The translations under genes were made by a program, and so were the position numbers. Source: Clostridia bacterium (GTDB lineage Bacteria > Bacillota > Clostridia > Saccharofermentanales > Saccharofermentanaceae). Taken from it: a DNA stretch of 64,000 nucleotides. Under the pieces are notes generated by a model, which saw only the letters and a list, made by a program, of their open reading frames with translations, made no database searches and had not been told where the DNA came from. The stretch is taken from the NCBI GenBank assembly GCA_024403775.1, contig JAKSRE010000005.1, forward strand, positions 1 through 64,000, written 5' to 3'. Shown piece after piece: positions 46,799-56,724 of this stretch. Position 1 is the first letter of the stretch. Each line of letters starts with the position of its first letter.

Positions 46799-48079
46799 AT
46801 GAGCGAGATAATAATTCATGCAGAATCAGCAAAGAAGGCTTCACGTATTCTTGCCTGTCTTGATTCTGATAAGAAAAACAGTGCACTTTTGTTAATCGCT
46901 ACCAGATTACTTGAGAATAAGGAATCCATTTTCGAGGCGAATAAAAAAGATTTACAGAAAGCAGAAGAAGATAATCTTCCAGATCCTGTAAAGAAGAGAC
47001 TTAAGTTTGATGAGACAAAACTTGATGATGTTGTTGGTGGAATAAAAAGTCTTATTGGACTTGAAGATCCTGTAAATAAGGTTTTGCTTCATACTGAACT
47101 TGCTGATGGACTTGAGTTATACAGAGTAACCTGTTCTATCGGTGTTCTTGGTATTATTTTTGAATCTAGACCAGATGCTCTGGTACAAATTGCGTCCCTC
47201 GCACTTAAGAGTGGTAATGGCGTTATTCTTAAGGGTGGTTCTGAGGCATCTAATACTAATACTATTCTTGCTTCTGTAATTTATGATGCTGGTATTGAAG
47301 CAGGACTTCCAGAAGGATGGCTTTATCTTATTAAGGCTCGTTCTGAGGTTACAGAGATGCTCTCTCTTAACCAGTATATTGATCTTATTATTCCACGTGG
47401 TTCTAATGAGTTTGTTCAGTATATTATGAAGAATACAACTATAGCTGTTCTTGGTCATGCTGATGGTGTTTGCTCAACATATATCGATGATGAGGCAGAT
47501 GAAGACTTAGCTATTAAGGTTGCTGTTGATGCAAAGACACAGTATGTTTCTGTATGTAATGCAACAGAGAAATTCCTTGTTAACAGAAATCTTGGTTTTG
47601 ATTTTATTGACCGTCTTATAAATACTCTTAAAGAAAATCATGTAGAGATTTTTGGTGATGATGAGATTTGTGCTAGATATGGCTGTGAGAAGGCTCCTGA
47701 GTGGCATCATGAGTATCTTGATTATAAGGTAACTGTTAAGCTTGTTGATAATATGGAAGAGGCTGTTGACCACATCAATACTTATGGTTCAGGTCATACA
47801 GAGTCAATCATTACAAAGAATTTGGAGAAGGCAGAGAAGTTTATGGCTTCTGTAGACTCTGGTAATGTAATGCATAACTGTTCAACTAGATTTTCTGATG
47901 GCTTCAGATATGGTTTTGGAGCTGAAGTTGGTGTATCTACATCCAAGCTTCATGCAAGAGGTCCAGTAGGACTTGAAGGATTAGTTTCATATAAGTATAA
48001 AGTATATGGACATGGCGATATCGTTAAGGATTTTGCAGAGAAGAAGCGTCAGTTTACACATAAGAAGTTTGATATTTAA
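46799..48079 (+). CDS. proA: Glutamate-5-semialdehyde dehydrogenase
   Basis: Second step of proline synthesis, reducing gamma-glutamyl phosphate with NADPH. The 426-residue protein shows SIGVLGIIFESRPDAL, ILKGGSEASNTN, the catalytic Cys region AKTQYVSVCNATEKFLV, and the C-terminal signature STRFSDGFRYGFGAEVG with KLHARGPVGLEGL. GAGG precedes the ATG at 46799 by 5 nt. No proB is in the window. rpiB begins 21 nt after its stop. Confidence 0.94.
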   Translation: MSEIIIHAESAKKASRILACLDSDKKNSALLLIATRLLENKESIFEANKKDLQKAEEDNLPDPVKKRLKFDETKLDDVVGGIKSLIGLEDPVNKVLLHTELADGLELYRVTCSIGVLGIIFESRPDALVQIASLALKSGNGVILKGGSEASNTNTILASVIYDAGIEAGLPEGWLYLIKARSEVTEMLSLNQYIDLIIPRGSNEFVQYIMKNTTIAVLGHADGVCSTYIDDEADEDLAIKVAVDAKTQYVSVCNATEKFLVNRNLGFDFIDRLINTLKENHVEIFGDDEICARYGCEKAPEWHHEYLDYKVTVKLVDNMEEAVDHINTYGSGHTESIITKNLEKAEKFMASVDSGNVMHNCSTRFSDGFRYGFGAEVGVSTSKLHARGPVGLEGLVSYKYKVYGHGDIVKDFAEKKRQFTHKKFDI

Positions 48080-48100
48080 TTTTAATTGGAGGATAAATTC

Positions 48101-48553
48101 ATGGTTATTGCAGTTAGTTCAGATCACGCTGGATATGATTTAAAGCAGAAGGTTATCGCTCACCTTAAGAGTAAGGGTATTGAGGTAATTGAAGAAGGTG
48201 CTACAACAGGGGATAGTCCATTTTCTTATGTAGAGGCAGGATGTGCTCTTGCTGAGGATGTTACTTCAGGTAAGGCAGATAAGGGTATTGCTATCTGCGG
48301 TACTGGTATTGGTATTTCTATCGTTGTAAATAAGTACAAGGGTATTCGTTGCGGACTTTGTAATAATGAATATACAGCTAGAATGGTTCGTCAGCATAAT
48401 AATGGTAATGTTCTTGCTATGGGTGCAAGAGTAGTTGGTCAGGCTGTGGCTCTTGCTATGGTAGATGCGTTCCTTACAGAGGAATTTGCAGGTGAGAGAC
48501 ATGCTGAGCGTGTTAATGACATCATTAAGTTAGAGGATAAGTTTTATAAGTAA
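48101..48553 (+). CDS. rpiB: Ribose-5-phosphate isomerase B
   Basis: Interconverts ribose-5-phosphate and ribulose-5-phosphate. The 150-residue protein has SSDHAGYDLKQKV at the N terminus, the active-site loop ICGTGIGISIVVNKYKGIRC with its Cys, and NNEYTARMVRQHNNGNVLAMGAR (read in two parts), typical of the RpiB/LacAB family. TGGAGG precedes the ATG at 48101; an in-frame ATG at 48086 overlaps the ribosome site and is rejected. Confidence 0.93.
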   Translation: MVIAVSSDHAGYDLKQKVIAHLKSKGIEVIEEGATTGDSPFSYVEAGCALAEDVTSGKADKGIAICGTGIGISIVVNKYKGIRCGLCNNEYTARMVRQHNNGNVLAMGARVVGQAVALAMVDAFLTEEFAGERHAERVNDIIKLEDKFYK

Positions 48554-48586
48554 TCCATTATCCTGAATGATAATTTGATTTTTATG

Positions 48587-48624
48587 ATAGGTCATCTCTT
48601 TTTTTATAGAGGTGACCTATTTTT
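48587..48624 (+). terminator. Terminator after rpiB
   Basis: ATAGGTCATCTC (48587-48598) pairs with GAGGTGACCTAT (48609-48620) followed by TTTT. The rest of 48625-48789 holds TATAAT (48729-48734) as the only clear element for the atp promoter, with no good -35. Confidence 0.85.
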
Positions 48625-48789
48625 ACAAATAAAAATCAATTGACTTTTTATATAAGGGGAAGAGGAAAAGATTTACTTCTTTAAGCAAATATAATCAAAA
48701 TTGGTTTCGTCTTATTTTCTTTTTGGGGTATAATATATTTTGTAATCTTTTTGATTAAATGAGATTTCATTTAAAGGAAGGCTATAGTT

Positions 48790-49626
48790 ATGTTTGGTTT
48801 ATTATATGCAGCTGATTCTTGGATAACTCAATTCTGTCGTAGCTTTTTAAGCCACATTGTTGAAGAATTGAAAGTCGGAGATATTGGTGAGAAAATAAAC
48901 GAAGAGATAATGCAGATTCAGTATTTTTTCTCTGTAAAGGATTTTAAAATGGTTCTTACAGATTCAATTGTCGTTACATGGGTAGCATTATTTATCGTTT
49001 TGATTTTATGTTTATGGTGCGCGAGTGGTTCTGCTTTAAGACCTACTAAGCGTCAGACAGTAATGGAACTCGTTTTAGGACTTGTACTTAGTACCTGTAA
49101 GGGTTTTGGAATGAATGAGAAAGAAGCAAAGGCTGTATCTCCAATGATTATTTCAATGGGTTTTATGATTACCGCCTGTAACATGATTTCTTATGCAGAG
49201 CTTCCACCGCCAGCAAAAAATATTGCTTTCCCAGTTGCAATGGGTTTGTTTGCAATTATATACGTTATCGTAATGTCAGTTAAATTTGTTGGATTTAAAG
49301 GATTATGGGCTTCACTTACTGAACCAATGAGTTTTATGCTTCCTTTCAAAATCCTTGATATGCTTATTAAGCCGGTATCACTGGCACTTCGACTTTTTGG
49401 TAATGTTTTTGGTGCCTTTGTATTTATGAAGTTCCTTTACATTATCTTCCCAATTGGTATTACAGCTACTTTTGGTCTATGGTTTGACTTAGCTGATGGA
49501 TTGCTTCAGGCTGTAGTTTTCACTTATCTTACAATGTCTTATATTGGTGAGATCGTTGAGGTTGGTCATGAACTTCAGGAAGAGCACGAACATAGCGAAC
49601 AAAAATCTGTTGAAGTAAGTGCTTAA
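48790..49626 (+). CDS. atpB: ATP synthase F0 subunit a
   Basis: Membrane half-channel subunit of the F-type ATP synthase, 278 residues with about six helices. The essential Arg of the ion pathway is in SLALRLFGNVFGAFVFMKF and a conserved C-terminal helix (QAVVFTYLTMSYIGEIVEVG) follows. It ends in a charged, histidine-rich tail (HELQEEHEHSEQ). GGAAGG precedes the ATG. First gene of the atp operon; no atpI gene is seen before it. Confidence 0.94.
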   Translation: MFGLLYAADSWITQFCRSFLSHIVEELKVGDIGEKINEEIMQIQYFFSVKDFKMVLTDSIVVTWVALFIVLILCLWCASGSALRPTKRQTVMELVLGLVLSTCKGFGMNEKEAKAVSPMIISMGFMITACNMISYAELPPPAKNIAFPVAMGLFAIIYVIVMSVKFVGFKGLWASLTEPMSFMLPFKILDMLIKPVSLALRLFGNVFGAFVFMKFLYIIFPIGITATFGLWFDLADGLLQAVVFTYLTMSYIGEIVEVGHELQEEHEHSEQKSVEVSA

Positions 49627-49669
49627 TACAGATGTTATTAAATAAAAAATAATTTTAAGGAGAATATTT

Positions 49670-49942
49670 ATGGATACATTAATGATTTACATGCCAATGA
49701 TTTTGGAGATGAATGCAAGGGCAATGGCTAGCCTTGCTGCAGGTCTTGCTATTGGTTTGGGTGCACTTGGTGCTACTCTTGGTATGGGTATTGCAGCAGG
49801 TAAAGCTTTGGAAGCTGGTTCACGTCAGCCAGAGATTTTCAGTAAGATTCAGTCACTCCTTCTCATTTCTATCGTATTTATCGAGTCAATTGCTATTTAT
49901 GCTCTCGTAGTAGCATTGCTCCTTATCTTTACAGTTAAGTAA
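49670..49942 (+). CDS. atpE: ATP synthase F0 subunit c
   Basis: The 90-residue hairpin proteolipid of the rotor ring. The loop motif SRQPEIFSK connects the two helices and the ion-binding carboxylate is Glu72 in FIESIAIYALV. Ser73 beside it is shared with Na+-binding rings, but the position of the helix-1 Gln of Na+ binders is Met39 (GATLGMGIAAGKA), which argues for protons. AAGGAG precedes the ATG. Confidence 0.93.
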   Translation: MDTLMIYMPMILEMNARAMASLAAGLAIGLGALGATLGMGIAAGKALEAGSRQPEIFSKIQSLLLISIVFIESIAIYALVVALLLIFTVK

Positions 49943-49978
49943 GATATATCTTTCTATTAACGAAAAGGTGATTTTAAA

Positions 49979-50560
49979 ATGTTTAATTTATTGATTGCAA
50001 ATGTTTTACTTCTCGAAGCAGAAGTTCAGGAAGAATCAACTTTATTTTCCGCTGATCAGGTTGGTGGTTATGCGTCAACTGCATTATTTACCATTATTAA
50101 TCTGCTCATTTTCTTCATTGTATATAAGTTATTTGTACACAAAAAACTTATTGGTTTTATTGAGAAGCGTCAGGGAATAATCGCTGGAAGTCTTGATGAA
50201 GCTAAGAAGATTGAAGAAGAGGCAAAGATTAACTTTGATAAGAGTAATCAGAGTATCGATGAGGCTCGTGTTACAGCTCAGCAGATTATTGATGATGCTA
50301 GATCCAGTTCAAACGAAGAGGCTGAATTGGTAATTAAAAAGGCAAAAGAAGAAGCAAACGCAATACTTGAGCGAGCAGAAGTTGAAGCTAAGCGTATGAA
50401 GAAAGTTGCTTTGGAAGAAATGAAGGATGAGATTTCAGATCTTGCTGTAATTATTTCTGAGAAAGTTATTGGTGATGTTGTATCTGCTGAGACTCTTAAG
50501 GAACTCAGCATGAAGCGTACAGCTGAAGTTCTGGAAGCAGAGGTGAAGAGCGTTGAATAA
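49979..50560 (+). CDS. atpF: ATP synthase F0 subunit b
   Basis: Peripheral-stalk subunit of 193 residues: one membrane helix (about residues 35-57) and a long charged helix, EAKKIEEEAKINFDKSNQSI to the end, forming the coiled stalk. It carries no delta-like domain, so it is not the b-delta fusion known from mycobacteria. AAAGG precedes the ATG. Its stop overlaps the next gene by 8 nt. Confidence 0.93.
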   Translation: MFNLLIANVLLLEAEVQEESTLFSADQVGGYASTALFTIINLLIFFIVYKLFVHKKLIGFIEKRQGIIAGSLDEAKKIEEEAKINFDKSNQSIDEARVTAQQIIDDARSSSNEEAELVIKKAKEEANAILERAEVEAKRMKKVALEEMKDEISDLAVIISEKVIGDVVSAETLKELSMKRTAEVLEAEVKSVE

Positions 50561-52487
50561 TCAGAACGAAGAACAGATTAAACTCCGTGTTTTGGTTGCT
50601 GATGATGTCACAAAAGAGCGAGTTCCTTTAATCGTTCAGAGCTTTGCTGAACTTAATGGTATAAAGGACTACGTTTTTGAAGAGGAACATGATTCGTCTC
50701 TTATCGGTGGTGTTGTTATTTTTGCACGTGGTCAGAGATATGACTACAGTGTAAAAGGTCAGCTTGACAGAATCAGAAACTTCGTTAAGAGAACTCGTTC
50801 TCAAGACGGTCTGGATAATGATGAAGATATTACAGGTTTTTCTCATGAAGAATTTAAGAAGAGCATAAAGGATGTTCTTGATAATTTTACTGAGACTCCT
50901 GCAGCTAGTCTTAATAATGATAGTTTTTGGGATGCAGAGTCTTCTGATTTGAATTCAGAAGAAGAACTTAAAGTACACGTTCGTCAGAAAGTAAGTGCTG
51001 CTTTCCAGAATATTACGACTATTGAAGAAGTTGGTACAGTACAGAGCTTAAGCGATGGTGTTGCTATGGTTAGCGGACTTGAGCATTGTGTGGCATCTGA
51101 ACTTGTTGTTTTTGCTGGTGGCTCAATTGGTATTGCAATGAACCTTGAGAAAGACCAGGTTGGTGTAGTTCTTTTGACTGGTGAGAATCTGGTAAATGAG
51201 GGAACTGTATGTACACGAACAGGAAGTACAGTATCTGTTCCAGTTGGACACGGAATGCTTGGAAGAGTAGTAGATCCTCTTGGTAATCCAATTGATGGTA
51301 AAGGAATTATCAGATTTACGAAGAAGCGTCCTGTTGAATCTCCTGCTCCTTCAATTGTTGATCGTTCTCCAGTAAATACACCACTTCATACTGGTATTAC
51401 TGCTATTGATGCACTTACTCCAATTGGACGTGGTCAGCGTGAACTTATAATTGGTGACAGACAGACTGGTAAGACTGCAATCGCAATTGATACTATTCTT
51501 AACCAGAAGGATAAGAATGTTATCTGTGTTTATGTTGCTATTGGACAGAAGATGTCAACAATTGTATCTACTGTAAATCTTCTTGAGCGTTATGGAGCAC
51601 TTGATTATACAGTAGTTGTTGCAGCTAGTTCTTCACAGTCAGCTGCTCTTCAGTATATCGCTCCTTTCTCAGGATGTGCGATTGCAGAAGAATTTATGTA
51701 TGAACATAACAAAGATGTTTTGATTGTTTATGATGACTTGAGTAAACATGCTCATGCTTATCGTGCAATTTCACTTCTCCTTAGAAGACCACCAGGACGA
51801 GAAGCTTATCCTGGAGACGTATTCTATTTGCATTCAAGACTTCTTGAGCGTGCTGCTAAACTTTCAGAGGCACATGGTGGTGGTTCTATTACAGCACTTC
51901 CAATCATTGAGACTCTTGGAGATGATATTTCTGCTTATATTCCAACAAATGTAATTTCTATTACAGACGGACAGATTTATCTTGCACCTGAATTATTCTT
52001 CTCAGGTCAGAGACCTGCTGTAAACGTAGGTTTGTCAGTATCACGTGTAGGTGGTGCAGCTCAGACAAAGGCTACAAAGAAAGTTGGTGGACCATTAAGA
52101 ATTGCACTTGCTCAGGCAAGAGAGATGGCTTCATTTGCCCAGTTTGGTTCTGATCTTGATGAGAATACAAGAATTCAGCTTCAGAGAGGTATCGTACTTA
52201 ATGAAGTATTGAAGCAGGAACAGTTTTCTCCACTTCAGATGGAAGAGCAGGTAGTCCTTTTGTATATGGCTACTAATGACAGTATGAATTTCCTTGCAAA
52301 AGAAGACATTAAGGAATATTACACAGGATTCCTCTCATATGTTCGTCTTACCAAGCGTGAGGTTTATACCGAGATTTCTGAGAGCGGAGTATTCAGTGAT
52401 ACTACAAAACAGAATATTGATGTATTACTTGATACTTATAAGACAAATTATGTAGCTACTCATCCTGAATATCAGGAAAAACTTTGA
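50553..52487 (+). CDS. atpA: Fused ATP synthase delta C-terminal domain plus alpha subunit
   Basis: A 644-residue protein. Residues 9-80 match the C-terminal domain of the delta subunit (IKLRVLVADDVTKERVPLIV, SSLIGGVVIFARGQRYDYSV, KGQLDRIRNFV; E. coli has [20 protein letters not shown]). Residues 81-133 are an acidic linker. From about 134 the sequence is a complete alpha subunit with GTVQSLSDGVAMVSGL, Walker A GDRQTGKT (301-308) and RPAVNVGLSVSRVGGAAQTK. The six-helix N-terminal domain of delta is absent and no separate atpH exists. The start is TTG at 50553 behind AGAGGTG, overlapping atpF. An internal TTG (50949) could give alpha alone, but its ribosome site is weak. Confidence 0.9.
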   Translation: MNNQNEEQIKLRVLVADDVTKERVPLIVQSFAELNGIKDYVFEEEHDSSLIGGVVIFARGQRYDYSVKGQLDRIRNFVKRTRSQDGLDNDEDITGFSHEEFKKSIKDVLDNFTETPAASLNNDSFWDAESSDLNSEEELKVHVRQKVSAAFQNITTIEEVGTVQSLSDGVAMVSGLEHCVASELVVFAGGSIGIAMNLEKDQVGVVLLTGENLVNEGTVCTRTGSTVSVPVGHGMLGRVVDPLGNPIDGKGIIRFTKKRPVESPAPSIVDRSPVNTPLHTGITAIDALTPIGRGQRELIIGDRQTGKTAIAIDTILNQKDKNVICVYVAIGQKMSTIVSTVNLLERYGALDYTVVVAASSSQSAALQYIAPFSGCAIAEEFMYEHNKDVLIVYDDLSKHAHAYRAISLLLRRPPGREAYPGDVFYLHSRLLERAAKLSEAHGGGSITALPIIETLGDDISAYIPTNVISITDGQIYLAPELFFSGQRPAVNVGLSVSRVGGAAQTKATKKVGGPLRIALAQAREMASFAQFGSDLDENTRIQLQRGIVLNEVLKQEQFSPLQMEEQVVLLYMATNDSMNFLAKEDIKEYYTGFLSYVRLTKREVYTEISESGVFSDTTKQNIDVLLDTYKTNYVATHPEYQEKL

Positions 52488-52515
52488 TTAATATCCAAGG
52501 ATTTTGGCAGTATAA

Positions 52516-53448
52516 ATGGAAAACATTAATGCGATAAAAAAGAGAATAAAGAGTGTAAATGACATTACACAAATGACGTCAGCAATGCAGCTTGTAAGTG
52601 CTGCAAAAATGCGTCGTTCAAGGGTAATGCTTGATAATTCTATGCCTTATTTCTCGCTTGCTGCTAAGAGTATGCTTGAGATTTGTAATAGTAATACTGT
52701 AGTTACAAATCCATTCTATAAGATTAATCCGAAGAAACCAGGCGAGCCATGGAGTATTGCTTATTTCGTAATAAGTGGTAATCAGGGACTTGCAGGTTCT
52801 TATAACAATAACATAGTACATGCTGCTGAAGAGCATATACAAAAGAAGATTCTCGAGAATTCCAAGAAGGATTGTCTCACCAAGTACAAGATGTATGTTT
52901 TTGGAAAGGTAGCAAGAGAGAAGCTTATTCGTGACGGCTATAACGTAGATACAGAGTTTTCATATGAGATTAATGAACCTGAATACGTAGATGCCAGACA
53001 TGTTGGTGCTGTTATTAGAGATTTATATAGAAATCACGAGTTTGATTTGGTTTATCTGGTTTATACAAGACCAGGTAAGGGTGGAGTTATGATTCCAGAG
53101 ACCAAGCGTCTTGTACCTGTTGATTTGAAATCAGTATCATCACTTCTTGAAGATACAGATTTGGAACCTAATACAGATACATTAGCGGAGATTGAATATT
53201 ATCCAAATCCAACGTTGGTTTTTGATTTCCTTGTAGATACTTATATTAACGCTATGATTTATGGCGCAATGGTTGAGTCCTATTCAAGTGAACAGACTTC
53301 AAGACTTCAGGCAATGGATAATGCTACAGAAAATGCCAGAGAGATGATGAAGAAACTTCAGCTTGAGAGTAATCGTGCCAGACAGGCTAAGATTACCAGT
53401 GAATTGACAGAGATAATTAACGGTGCCGAACAGGCAAACAATATTTAA
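52516..53448 (+). CDS. atpG: ATP synthase F1 subunit gamma
   Basis: Central shaft subunit, 310 residues, with the conserved N-terminal helix (IKKRIKSVNDITQMTSAMQL) and C-terminal helix (SRLQAMDNATENAREMMKKL), which together form the coiled shaft inside the alpha-beta ring. Some insertions in the Rossmann-like middle part make it slightly longer than the usual 285-290. It lies 28 nt after the fused alpha gene. Confidence 0.93.
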   Translation: MENINAIKKRIKSVNDITQMTSAMQLVSAAKMRRSRVMLDNSMPYFSLAAKSMLEICNSNTVVTNPFYKINPKKPGEPWSIAYFVISGNQGLAGSYNNNIVHAAEEHIQKKILENSKKDCLTKYKMYVFGKVAREKLIRDGYNVDTEFSYEINEPEYVDARHVGAVIRDLYRNHEFDLVYLVYTRPGKGGVMIPETKRLVPVDLKSVSSLLEDTDLEPNTDTLAEIEYYPNPTLVFDFLVDTYINAMIYGAMVESYSSEQTSRLQAMDNATENAREMMKKLQLESNRARQAKITSELTEIINGAEQANNI

Positions 53449-53451
53449 TAA

Positions 53452-54864
<1,413 letters not shown>

Positions 54865-54879
54865 TATTGGAGCATAAAA

Positions 54880-55344
54880 ATGGCTGATGTAGTAACAAAC
54901 AAAATTAAATTATCAATAGTTACGCCATATGGTAAGTTTTACGATGGCGAGGTTGATAGTGCCGTTATTCCAGTTGAAGATGGTGATTTGGGAATAATGG
55001 CTGGTCATTCTCCTGTTATTGTTGGTTTGGTTCCTGGAATCGGACATTATATTGTTTCTGGTGAGACTAAATATTTTGTTATTGCTGAAGGATATGCACA
55101 AGTTGAGAAAAATAGTATTCTTATTATCTGTGATTCTGCTGAGAGACCAGAAGACATAGTAGCGTATAGAACTGTAGATTCATATTTATATTTTTCTGAT
55201 CTTCTTAAGTCTATTCCAAATTCAAAAGAGCTTGAAGCTGGTATTAAGCGTTCACTTGTTCGAATGAAGGCGATAGAGAGATTTGCAGATCAGGAGCGTA
55301 AGGATACATTAAAGCAGCTTAAGCTTGAGAATAATATTAAGTGA
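54880..55344 (+). CDS. atpC: ATP synthase F1 subunit epsilon
   Basis: Central-stalk subunit, 154 residues: an N-terminal beta-sandwich (VTPYGKFYDGEVDSAVIPVE, DGDLGIMAGHSPVIVGL) and a C-terminal helical pair, slightly longer than the usual 130-140. It ends the atp operon; its stop overlaps the stop of the converging FHA gene by 8 nt and no terminator hairpin is seen between them. Confidence 0.92.
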   Translation: MADVVTNKIKLSIVTPYGKFYDGEVDSAVIPVEDGDLGIMAGHSPVIVGLVPGIGHYIVSGETKYFVIAEGYAQVEKNSILIICDSAERPEDIVAYRTVDSYLYFSDLLKSIPNSKELEAGIKRSLVRMKAIERFADQERKDTLKQLKLENNIK

Positions 55345-56491
55345 TTTCTTTAGTTTTAAATTCAAAATCATAATTTCCGAATGAGAGTATTTGACCATTC
55401 TTTATCTCGTACTCCTTGTCGGGAATTATTTTTTTGTTTTCAATAAATGTTGTGTTTGATATTGATAGGTCCTTAAGAAGATAAATTCCATCTCTTATTG
55501 ATATGCTTGCATGAAGTGGAGATATGTCGGAACTGTCTATTACAATATCGGACAAAAAGCAGTCAGAACCAATAGTAATGATATCTGAGATAAGAGATTT
55601 ACGAATAAACTTTCCATCGATTTTTGATATCGAAGACAATATTGCATATTCAAAATCAAGATTATCGTTTTCTTTACCAAACAAAATGTCTGTTCGCATA
55701 TCTGATGTCTCGGACTTTTTATTTATTAGCGAAGAGAAAAATGGTTTGATTCTTCCTATTGGTAGCGAGATAAGTACTGCTAATAAAGAAGAAGCCAAAA
55801 TCATTATTCCAGTAGTTTTATTAATTCTGGAATAATTATATAAGCCAAGAGTTGTTATGAGCAATATACAAGTAAACTGTACAAACGGGTTATTTGTGTT
55901 ACTGGAATATGCCGTATTGCTATGTTCGCTTTTTGAATCTGAAGATAACTTTTTTGCTACTTCAAGAAGTTTTTGTTCTTCGTTTTCTTTTATAAAGAAC
56001 AGGATTGAATTTATCTCATCTTCAGATAGATATGGCTTTATGGTCTCATCATTAATGAAGTTTTCAAAGTTATTTCCTGACAAAGATGATAAATACATGT
56101 TAGAGGCTCCGGAGGTTTGTGGAATATAAATAAATCTAACAGTACTACTTTCTTCATCATAAAATATCCTAGTGACATCAATAAGCCAGTTATCTGGAGA
56201 CAATAATAAATCCAATCCCTGAATAATATTTGTTAAAAGCTGGCCCATCATTTTTCTTACAATTTTAATAGCGGTTGACTGATTTTTTGTTTCTTTAACA
56301 AAATCAGAAATAGATATTAAATTAGATATATCATAAGACAGTTCAACAGAATTATTTGCTTCATAAGCATTCACGGTTACAGTGTTGTAATAAACAAATT
56401 TTTCAATTATTTCACCTGAATATCTGCTGAAGTGGTCTAGTGTAATTGTCTCTGTAAGAAAACAACCGTATGGTCCTTTTTTTAATTGCAT
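55337..56491 (-). CDS. FHA domain protein with DUF6382-like N terminus (Tad locus)
   Basis: A 384-residue protein. The N-terminal 190 residues resemble the DUF6382 domain found with Tad genes of Clostridia. Two membrane segments follow (near residues 205-250), then a C-terminal FHA domain for phosphothreonine recognition: ITIGSDCFLSDIVIDSSDIS, SPLHASISIRDGIYLLKDLS and the final beta strands. It lies 41 nt after the Flp pilin gene and is probably the last gene of the Tad operon; the role may be regulation of pilus assembly (inference). Confidence 0.8.
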   Translation of the reverse strand: MQLKKGPYGCFLTETITLDHFSRYSGEIIEKFVYYNTVTVNAYEANNSVELSYDISNLISISDFVKETKNQSTAIKIVRKMMGQLLTNIIQGLDLLLSPDNWLIDVTRIFYDEESSTVRFIYIPQTSGASNMYLSSLSGNNFENFINDETIKPYLSEDEINSILFFIKENEEQKLLEVAKKLSSDSKSEHSNTAYSSNTNNPFVQFTCILLITTLGLYNYSRINKTTGIMILASSLLAVLISLPIGRIKPFFSSLINKKSETSDMRTDILFGKENDNLDFEYAILSSISKIDGKFIRKSLISDIITIGSDCFLSDIVIDSSDISPLHASISIRDGIYLLKDLSISNTTFIENKKIIPDKEYEIKNGQILSFGNYDFEFKTKEIT

Positions 56492-56532
56492 ATTATATCC
56501 CTTATTATTTAAACGAATTTGTTAAAAGCATC

Positions 56533-56703
56533 TTATTGTCCAAATGCATTAATGACTTTGGATGAGTCAAAACAGAATTGCATGACATTTCTTCCATATG
56601 ACATAATGCCATCTCTGAACAGAAGAGCTAATCCTACAAGAACTGCGATGATGATAACAATCTCGACAGTTCCCATGCCTTTTTTGTTTTTTAGTGTTTT
56701 CAT
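56533..56703 (-). CDS. flp: Flp-type class IV prepilin
   Basis: A 56-residue protein beginning MKTLKNKKG, then MGTVEIVIIIAVLVGLALLF. The Gly before Met, Glu at +5 and the long hydrophobic segment are the class IV prepilin processing signature (cleavage after KKG). The C-terminal part is short and ends NAFGQ. A strong AAAGGAGG lies 7 nt before the ATG. It sits between tadBC and the FHA gene. The cleaving peptidase is probably that at 28768-29637. Confidence 0.88.
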   Translation of the reverse strand: MKTLKNKKGMGTVEIVIIIAVLVGLALLFRDGIMSYGRNVMQFCFDSSKVINAFGQ

Positions 56704-56724
56704 GTGAGTTCCTCCTTTCGTAAG

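Noticed and set aside
49979..50560. b-delta fusion as in mycobacteria
   Set aside because: The b protein is of normal length and ends in the stalk helix; the delta-like domain is on the alpha subunit instead.
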